Shown here piece by piece: positions 57,345 through 64,000 of a stretch of DNA of 64,000 nt. A model generated the notes under the pieces. The model saw only the letters and a program-made list of their open reading frames with translations, was not told the origin of the DNA and made no database searches. Numbering within the stretch: position 1 is the first letter of the stretch; the number at the start of each line of letters is the position of its first letter. Source of the stretch: Malassezia japonica (lineage: Eukaryota > Basidiomycota > Malasseziomycetes > Malasseziales > Malasseziaceae); NCBI RefSeq assembly GCF_029542785.1, contig NC_083370.1:1054001-1118000 (forward strand), given 5' to 3'. The position numbers and the translations under genes were made by a program.

Positions 57345-59948
57345 ATGGCAGGACTGGGGATCGACTTTGGGTCGCTGGGTGATCCAGCAGTGCCTGATGC
57401 ACCACAGAGTGCGCCCAGGTCCACACGCCGCCATGCGCACCTATCGCGTGGTCGCACAACGAGCCGGACACACGGCGAGCGCGCCAAGGCGCGTCTTCCC
57501 TGTGCTCCGTTGCGAGAGAACAGGAGCGTGACCAACACACACTACGTCAAGCCGCTCGCGAGCGCGCCCGTCCAGCACCTGTTGCCGCCGAAGCCGACTG
57601 CGTGTATCGTTTCGCCAGCGCAGGAGGATGTGCAGCATGCGCATGTGATGCTTCGCGCGGACACACCGAGCGACGGCGCTTCGCCGCGCAGTGATATCTC
57701 GGTGCACGGCGTGCAGAAAGCCTTGACGCCGCTCACGATCACACATGCGGAAACCGCCGCGCCATTCCTGCCGGCTGCGCTCCAGTGGCAGGAGCCGCGC
57801 GTGGCGCCCGAGCTGCCTAGCAAGCCCCAGACGACGCCGATGCTGCCGCTGGAGCGCGACGGGCGCGTGGGCATCGAGATCTTTTTGGAAGAAAAGACGG
57901 CAGTCGAGGGGGGATGCTTGCAGGGCTGTATCCGCTTGCAACTGCCCAAGCACACGAGCCCTGATACAGCTATGCTCCTTGCGCAGCCGCGTGTGCGCCT
58001 GATCGGATTCGAGACGCTCCCTGGAGAGGACGTCCGCCATGTATTTTACCACCACGCCTCGGTCATTGACGGTGACCGGAGCGTCGACGGCCCATCGGAG
58101 CCGTACGTGCTGCACGGCTCGCCAGCCGTGTCGCAGCCAGAGGGTACGGTGCGGCCGCAGCTTCCCTGCTACGCATCGTTGCCAGATGCCGACGGATTCT
58201 ACCTCGGCAAGGAGGGCACGCACGTCCTCCCTTTCACGCTGCAGCTGCCGATGGCGCGCGGCGTAAAAGGCAGCTACCGGAGCGAAAACGCCGAGGTGGG
58301 TTACATTGCCATCGCCTCGGTGCGCGTGCGCTCGTTTGCAGAGCAGCAGGGCGGCATCGCGCATTGCTTCCAAAAGATGCAGCTTTATCCCTATTTGAAC
58401 CCCACCGAGGTGCTTGCGAGCGCGATGCGCCCGATCGTCGAGCAGGCGGTGCATACGACGCCGAACGGTGAGTCGGTGCGCCTCGCTGCGGCGCTGCACC
58501 GGGAGACGTGGGTCGCGGGCCAGCGCGTGTATTTTGACATGAGTGTGCTGAACCGCATGCGGGATACGATGCACCACCTGCACGTCTCGCTCCTCTGCAC
58601 CGAGACCCTGTATCGCGCACGCGGCGACGCGAGCGACGGCGACTACAGCGCAGCGTCGTCTACGCGTACGCTCCTTCAAGAGACGCTCGATGCGAGCGCC
58701 GACCGCCCGGCCGGGCACTGGTGGTCCGGCGTGCGCCCTGGCGCGCCGGTGCACTTTGGGCACTCGGTCGTGCTGCCGAGCGACGCGCTGACCATTGACA
58801 AGAGCCGGCATGTCGAGGTGTGCTACAAGCTCCGCCTCGGTGTGGGCAGCGGCGCCTCGCCGATCGTGCTGGTCGAGCTTCCGGTGCGCATCGTGCATTT
58901 TGTCTCGCTCGATCCTCCGCCGATGAAGCGCAGCTTTGCTGGCGCGGGTCTGCTGGACCACGCGCTGGGCATGGTGCCGGACCAAGGCCAGATGGTCGAG
59001 CGTGTGCGGTCGATGGAGGCGCTGCGCAGCCCGCGCGCCTTTATGTCGGCCTCGGGCCACCTGCTGCCGTCGCCCGCTGCGGCTGCGCCGCCGTCGACGC
59101 GTGCCGCGCAGCACCATCGCTCGCTGGACTTTATCAACAGTGCAATCCGCAGTGCGACTGCGCGCCGCAGTTCACCGTACGCACCAAGTGCGACCGAGAC
59201 GCCGCCTGCTGGCCTCGGCATCGAGCTGGGCTCGCAAATGGCGCCGAGTATCCGCCCCCGTGCGTCGTGGTACCACGACCGTCGGCGGAACGATTTGTCG
59301 CTTTCGGACGACAGCGAGGCGCTGCGCCCCCCTATGGAAGATACGTCGCTCGAGCTGGGCGACGAGACCAACGACGATGTCGTCCTCGTCTTTGACCACA
59401 CCAAAGCGCCTGCGAAGCCGCGGCCGGATACCACGGTGGACACGGAAGGAGGATCGACCATGTGCCACGACATTCTCGATGCGTATGGCGACTCGAGCCA
59501 TGACACGAGCACCACCATCTCGTTTGTGCTACCTGCACAGAGCAGCACGCCCCGCAAAGCTGCGACGCCGCCGCCGGACGTGGGCGCGGTGGACGCGCCC
59601 GATACACCGACGCGCCCCAAGCCCCCTACTTCGGCCCCCCGCGACGCATCGCGCACGCGCAATGCATTCACCTTTGCCACCAGCTCCTCGCCGCTCAAGG
59701 TCAAGACCGGGGCAAAATCCACACGCCCTGTGACGCCTCTCCAAGGCCCGACGCTGTCGCGTGCACGCAGTGCCACTTCTCTACACACCGCCATGGCCCG
59801 CGCTGGACGCGGCCCACTGGCAGAAGCACATCCTCCTGTGCCGCACACACCGGAGCGCGCCGCACGGATCTCCACCCCGCAGACGGACGCACTAGTACGA
59901 TCGGCTCCTCGTGCGCCCCGTGCACGCACCCATGTCTGGACCTCGTAG
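57345..59948 (+). CDS. Arrestin-like (alpha-arrestin) protein
   Basis: A single exon of 867 residues from the ATG at 57345 (MAGLGIDFGSLGDPAV); the frame is open further upstream, so the start is uncertain. Two arrestin-like beta-sandwiches are suggested between about residues 165 and 530: GRVGIEIFLEEKTAVEGGCLQGCIRLQL, then FETLPGEDVRHVFYHH, HVLPFTLQLPMARGVKGSYRSE and RHVEVCYKLRLGVGSGASPIVLVELPVRIVHF. The tail of some 330 residues is Ser/Thr/Pro-rich and disordered. Alpha-arrestins recruit Rsp5-type ubiquitin ligases to membrane cargo through PPxY motifs. I saw no clear PPxY here, so that role is unproven. Confidence 0.75.
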   Translation: MAGLGIDFGSLGDPAVPDAPQSAPRSTRRHAHLSRGRTTSRTHGERAKARLPCAPLRENRSVTNTHYVKPLASAPVQHLLPPKPTACIVSPAQEDVQHAHVMLRADTPSDGASPRSDISVHGVQKALTPLTITHAETAAPFLPAALQWQEPRVAPELPSKPQTTPMLPLERDGRVGIEIFLEEKTAVEGGCLQGCIRLQLPKHTSPDTAMLLAQPRVRLIGFETLPGEDVRHVFYHHASVIDGDRSVDGPSEPYVLHGSPAVSQPEGTVRPQLPCYASLPDADGFYLGKEGTHVLPFTLQLPMARGVKGSYRSENAEVGYIAIASVRVRSFAEQQGGIAHCFQKMQLYPYLNPTEVLASAMRPIVEQAVHTTPNGESVRLAAALHRETWVAGQRVYFDMSVLNRMRDTMHHLHVSLLCTETLYRARGDASDGDYSAASSTRTLLQETLDASADRPAGHWWSGVRPGAPVHFGHSVVLPSDALTIDKSRHVEVCYKLRLGVGSGASPIVLVELPVRIVHFVSLDPPPMKRSFAGAGLLDHALGMVPDQGQMVERVRSMEALRSPRAFMSASGHLLPSPAAAAPPSTRAAQHHRSLDFINSAIRSATARRSSPYAPSATETPPAGLGIELGSQMAPSIRPRASWYHDRRRNDLSLSDDSEALRPPMEDTSLELGDETNDDVVLVFDHTKAPAKPRPDTTVDTEGGSTMCHDILDAYGDSSHDTSTTISFVLPAQSSTPRKAATPPPDVGAVDAPDTPTRPKPPTSAPRDASRTRNAFTFATSSSPLKVKTGAKSTRPVTPLQGPTLSRARSATSLHTAMARAGRGPLAEAHPPVPHTPERAARISTPQTDALVRSAPRAPRARTHVWTS

Positions 59949-60365
59949 CGCCCGATGCCAAGTGATCGGCCTTCGGTTTCCTCGCGCGTGCCCTGGACCC
60001 AATCAAGCGATAAAACACGTGCATAGTTGCAGCCGAGCCAACGAGACGCAACCAGTATGGGCGCACGTGGAGATCCTTTTTATGGCCGGCCCTGGCCGGC
60101 CCTTTGCTGACGTAGGCGTGACTAAGGATTGCACGATAGGTTGCGGAGGATACAGAAAGTAGCAGCGTGGCGATTCGGACTACCACTGGGTTGGATCCAC
60201 AAGTTACTACTTGCGCTGTAACAGCACCATTCTCTAGATATCGTCGAGGCGAATCGTTCTTGTAAAGACGCGGCCAATACAGAGTATTGATCGGTCTGCA
60301 AGACGCACTGACGCACGTCAACGCTTCCCATCCGCTCCACACAGCGGACGCGGGTGAGGACGAAG
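59949..60365. promoter_or_regulatory. 417-bp promoter region of the polyQ regulator, with GGCCGGCCC direct repeat
   Basis: No gene is seen. It contains CACGTG at 60064-60069 and a tandem direct repeat of GGCCGGCCC, copies separated by one T, at about 60084-60102. A TGACGTA site (CRE-like) follows at about 60108-60114. The rest is less G+C-rich than the coding DNA and probably includes a long 5' leader. It is among the longest upstream regions in the window, which fits a regulatory gene. Confidence 0.5.
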
Positions 60366-61540
60366 ATGGCGTCCAACCATGTCTTTGATCTATCTGCCAT
60401 GCAAGGTGCAAAGGGTGTACCTTTAAACCTCAATTTTGCCCCTAACGAATGGCAACCTCCGACGCCCCATGCCGAGATGAGGCTCAGCGGTGTGGCGCCC
60501 GCGACACCGACCACGCCATACGATCCCACGCCAGCACTCCAGTCGCTCGACGGTGGGGTGAATCCCTCATTGCTAAACGGAGTGCATTCTTCCTTGCACA
60601 CAAACCCGCAGGTGGGCTCGATGAATACTGCGCCCAAGGGGGCCTCACAGCCCCAGGCAGGCGTGCCAGGCAGTCTGCCGATGCACTTGGCCATGTCGGG
60701 AGCGTCGACTCCGGTTGCAGGAGCGCAGCACAAGCCGGTATCGGATGCTCTGGGTTCCCATGCTTTGCACGGTGCGCAACTCGCGTTGGCTAATGCGGGC
60801 GAGGGCGTAAATAACGGTTCGTTTCCCAGCGCCGATATTACTTTGGCGGCCAACGCCATGCAAGTCCCCGAATCTTCTACAGCGGGGATCATGAACACAC
60901 CGGGCGGCCTGCGCCTCGCGTTCTCTACACCCATTGCAGAGAGCGCCGCGGCGCCGCCCAAGATGGCGCAGGTCGTGGTCCAGCCGGGGCCCGTGAGCGA
61001 CTCGGCGCAGTATCTACCCAAGATCGGCGGACTGCTGGACGATCTTGCGCAGCTGGCGGCAAGCGCGCGTGCTCTATTTCATGGAGGACAGTACGACAAG
61101 TGCAACGAGAACCTGACCGAGGTCAAGGCGCGCCTCAAGGCGATCGGCGATGTTGGCGTCGAGAGTTTGGCCACCGCCGTGGACTACCAACAAAAGGTGC
61201 AGTCACACGACGGAGCGCGTACCCCGCAACGCACAAACTCGTTCGAGGCGCAACAGAATACGGACCCGGCACTGTCCCCGGACAAGGAGCAGCGCCTATA
61301 CTCGGCCGCGCTCTTTTCCGCGATTCAGACGAGCCCGGGCCGCCGCAAGCGGCCGATCTCGACGGACGTGCTCGATTTGCCAGCCAAGGCACTGCGTGGT
61401 GACCTGACAGGAGCACAAAGCGTGCTGCAGCAGACGCCCGAGTACGCGCAGCACAGCCGCTCGCGCCAGAACTCGAACGATCCCACGCAGCAAATCTTCA
61501 CGCCTGTCCACCAGTCGCCCATCTTTGACTTCCACGGCTT

Positions 61541-61583
<43 letters not shown>

Positions 61584-63491
61584 ACGTCACAGCAAAATCC
61601 GATGAACCTGTCGTCGACCCCGGCCACCAACACGCACCCCCCTTTCTTTGCGGATGCGGCGGTGCTGATGGGCAACGGCGCAGAAGACACGTCGCGAGAT
61701 CACCCGGCCATCGTGACGGGCGAGCCGCAGCACACACTCATGCCGGCGCCGACCATGACACGCGGCCGTGGCGAATCGGTGACGGCGCCGCACGCGCCGT
61801 TTGCCAACGTGCCGGCCGAGGGCGGCACGCACGGACTCGCGATCCAAGCGGATCCTCTGCACTCTGCGCTGGAGCAGCATGGGTACAGTGCGAGCATGAG
61901 CGATGCACCGGCCGAGGCACACAGCTCGATGCTCCCTACGCCGCTCGAAGGTACGGCGGACGAGAATGCGCTGCAGGGCATGGTCGGGACAGACCCCAAC
62001 AATGTCGACGAGTCCTGGGAGAGCATTGGGCAGCTCGACAAGAGTGGAATCAACGAGTTGCCGCCCGAGCTGCGCAAGCGCCTCGACGAGGCCTTCCACG
62101 AGTTCCTCAACTCGCTCTGCTCCAACTTGGATGCGACGGATGACCGCGGCGAGCCGATCCACCAGACGCTCATGCCCAAGAAGATGGCGCGGCTCGACGA
62201 GTCGCCCGACTTCCGGCCGTTCAAGTTCCGTATTCAAGCTTTTACGAATGCGTTCCAGAGCGAGCTTGTGGCCCGCGGTATCCACGAGAATATCTGCTCG
62301 ATCAAAAAGATCAAGCAGTACCTCTGGACACAGCCCTACATCTCCCGCTTCAACGAGGACGGGAAAAAGGCCAAGTCGAAAGGCAACCACATCTGGAATA
62401 TTGAGGCGAAGAAGCTCCCCGAAGGCGGCTGGGTCTTTAGGACCTTTTCGCCAAAGATTACCGGTGCCTCGAGCAAGGTTGCTCATGTCAATGAGCGTTG
62501 GACATGGAACCTGAGGATTTGGGATCCCCAGGCGTCCTCGAGCAGCATCAAGGTGGTGTACTCGGCCAACAACCTACCGTCCTGGATTCATTGGGAGGAT
62601 AATGAAAAGGTGCTCACTGGTATTCCCCAGAGCACGACGCAGAGCGGCGAGGTGAGTGTCACTGCGCTCTACGTACACCTCGGCCAGCTGCATCGCCTGG
62701 AGCACTCGTTCTTTTTGCAGGTGCTTCCCCAGGAGGCATTTGCTTCTGGTCAGCCCGACGATCCGCGCGGTACGGATCAGGGCGTGCGCCGCCTGGAGCA
62801 GCAAGAGCGCACGGCCAACGCCGAGAACAACGATGCATCGATGCACATGATGCCGACGTCGTCGGCGCCCAACAATGGCATGCTCAACCTGCCCATGCCG
62901 GGCTCAGGCATGAGCCAGGCTGAAACGCCGTTCGAGCGCGAATCGATTAAGTATGAAGTGGTCGAGCCGTCGCGTGCTCCCGATGTCCTTTCCTCCATTC
63001 CATTCCCCTTTACGCCGCCAGTATATATGGACAAGCGGCTCCAACGCATGGGTCTTGACCAAGGCATTCTCGCCCACGCCCACACGCCCGATGCCATGTC
63101 GGCAAGCCAACCTACGTACGGGCTGCCGGGCAGTAATCTGTACCCTGGGCAAAACGGCCACTCGATGCCTCAGCCCTCGCCCATGCATCAGACAGCGGTG
63201 TTTGTGGGTGGAAATGCTTCGTTGGACAAGACCACGACGCCTGCTGCAGCGCAGACGTTGCCACAAAGTCTCATGGCTCAGGACCCTTTGCGTGCGAACC
63301 AGTTATGGAACATGATTGAACGGCGACAGCAGGATCAGGTCGCCTCACTCATGCTGTCGATCCCTGCCCGGCGCCCTTCGTTCAGCCTTAATGAGCACCC
63401 TGGACAGGGTACTCCTATGTCGAATATGCCCCATGATATCGGCGCTACATTGCCACAGATCAACCACAACCCCACGCAGTCCGGATCGTGA
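60366..63491 (+). CDS. Large low-complexity, polyQ-containing putative transcriptional regulator
   Basis: A single exon of 1041 residues. The first 560 or so residues are low-complexity (Ala, Ser, Pro, Gln, Asn), with a pure glutamine run of 14 near residue 393 encoded by 13 CAG and one CAA. A short helical segment (LPKIGGLLDDLAQLAASARALFHGGQYDKC) is embedded at about 217-255. A conserved-looking globular part follows at about 570-800: DEAFHEFLNSLCSNLDA, FRPFKFRIQAFTNAFQSEL, IHENICSIKKIKQYLWTQPYI, GGWVFRTFSPKI. It ends in an Ig-like strand pattern (LPSWIHWEDNEKVLTGIP) resembling the He_PIG repeat. I do not recall a named family; a nuclear regulatory role is inferred from the composition only. 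Confidence 0.7.
61542..61583 (+). repeat. CAG trinucleotide tract (13 CAG + CAA) encoding polyglutamine
   Basis: An uninterrupted (CAG)13-CAA run inside the polyQ regulator gene. Pure CAG tracts are prone to replication slippage, so length variation among isolates is expected. Further Gln codons follow closely (TSQQNP). Confidence 0.9.
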
Positions 63492-63574
63492 TGTGCGGGG
63501 TCGTCATCGCTAGTCTCTGTAATATATATGTTTGTAATTGTCTGGTACAATGCATCTTCCTTTTTATCCATGGT

Positions 63575-64000
63575 CTACATATTCTTCTTTGCGGCGACGT
63601 GGCTCGACGGCGCAATGGAGCGGCGCGCAAATAACTTGCACACCTCGTCCAGGATCACCACAGGGAAAGAGATGACAAGCACGGCCAACCACTCGTCCTT
63701 GTTCAGCGGCGTGATGGAGAAGAGCTCGCGGAAGTACGGCACGTAGAGGATCATCATGTGCAGCGCCATGGACAGCGCAATGGCACCGACCAGCCACCAG
63801 TTCTTAAACGGCGGGTGCGTGAGCAGACTGTCGACTTCCGAGAGCGAGTTCAGCGCATTGAACATTTCGATCGTCACCAGAATGCTGAGACTAATCGTCG
63901 ACGCACGGTGCGCCGAGACATCGTGGAACATCTCACAGCCAATCTCGGGGAAGCGCGCAGCGCACTGGTGGAAGTGCGTCAGCTGGTAGAAGGAGATCTG
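63575..64000 (-). CDS. C-terminal end of a SERCA-type Ca2+-transporting P-type ATPase (5' part outside window)
   Basis: The visible 141 residues run from the right window edge to a stop at 63575-63577. They include the late transmembrane region of SERCA pumps: [52 protein letters not shown] and [33 protein letters not shown]. The NALNSLSE and ITPLN segments with the DE pair are SERCA landmarks, rather than PMR1 or PMC1. The protein ends with the basic tail [14 protein letters not shown] pumps load Ca2+ into the ER. The stop is 83 bp from that of the polyQ regulator. Confidence 0.9.
   Translation of the reverse strand, partial: QISFYQLTHFHQCAARFPEIGCEMFHDVSAHRASTISLSILVTIEMFNALNSLSEVDSLLTHPPFKNWWLVGAIALSMALHMMILYVPYFRELFSITPLNKDEWLAVLVISFPVVILDEVCKLFARRSIAPSSHVAAKKNM

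Noticed and set aside
57441..59117. 558-codon minus-strand frame opposite the arrestin-like gene
   Set aside because: Arg/His-rich shadow; the plus frame shows arrestin-like strands and a sensible start.
1..64000. Transposons, CRISPR arrays, rRNA, centromere-like A+T-rich blocks
   Set aside because: No transposase or reverse-transcriptase motif, long terminal repeat, regular repeat-spacer array, rRNA-like sequence or long A+T-rich tract was seen; genes fill the window nearly end to end.

Overview
The window is nuclear DNA of a compact fungal genome. The gene set is basidiomycete: a myosin-motor chitin synthase, a Kpp2/Fus3-type MAP kinase, a Skt5-type chitin synthase activator, ATG11 and a DASH subunit. 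Extreme compactness and very small introns point to Ustilaginomycotina, most likely Malassezia. The genus is inferred from gene content and architecture; no database was searched. I find 38 protein-coding genes, two cut by the window edges. By my own count they leave about 4.2 kb of intergenic DNA and about 1.3 kb of intron. No tRNA, rRNA, mobile element or CRISPR array was seen.

Layout. 1-7 kb: end of a Pro/Ala-rich gene, MET8, TEL2, a CBF1-type bHLH factor, eIF5A. 7-20 kb: SKT5-like protein, PAS-domain protein, MAP kinase, myosin-chitin synthase, C2H2 factor. 20-27.5 kb: STRAP, the Rad1 checkpoint clamp subunit, a Qc-SNARE, RAD51, a vacuolar amino-acid transporter, APA2. 27.5-36 kb: Mdm1-like sorting nexin, M50-like membrane protease, RPP1, a highly expressed-looking His-rich protein, an unknown gene. 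36-48.5 kb: SPC19, FAHD1, MPC2, FIP1, RAD16, TTI1, an RbAp48-type WD40 protein, a PMP3-domain protein. 48.5-64 kb: DHH1, PAM17, CWC23, MTF1, mL38, ATG11, an arrestin-like protein, a polyQ regulator, and the end of a SERCA Ca2+-ATPase.

Genes mostly alternate as divergent and convergent pairs. Divergent pairs are separated by as little as 21 bp and convergent stops by 0-13 bp. Functional themes are genome stability (TEL2, TTI1, RAD1 clamp, RAD51, RAD16), cell wall (SKT5, myosin-CHS), mitochondria (MPC2, PAM17, MTF1, mL38, FAHD1) and RNA processing (RPP1, FIP1, CWC23, DHH1).

The most striking signal is the introns. I reconstructed 54 from reading-frame continuity and protein-family fit. Thirty are exactly 22 nt and ten are 23 nt. 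The 22-nt ones share a nearly fixed layout: a 13-nt 5' part starting GTACGT or a variant, a CTNA(C/T) branch motif, then four nucleotides ending in AG. The branch adenosine is therefore five positions from the end of the intron. Exons go down to 3, 9, 10 and 13 coding nucleotides. The second signal is a CACGTG box, the site bound by Cbf1-type bHLH proteins, in ten intergenic regions, in a window that itself encodes a Cbf1-like protein.
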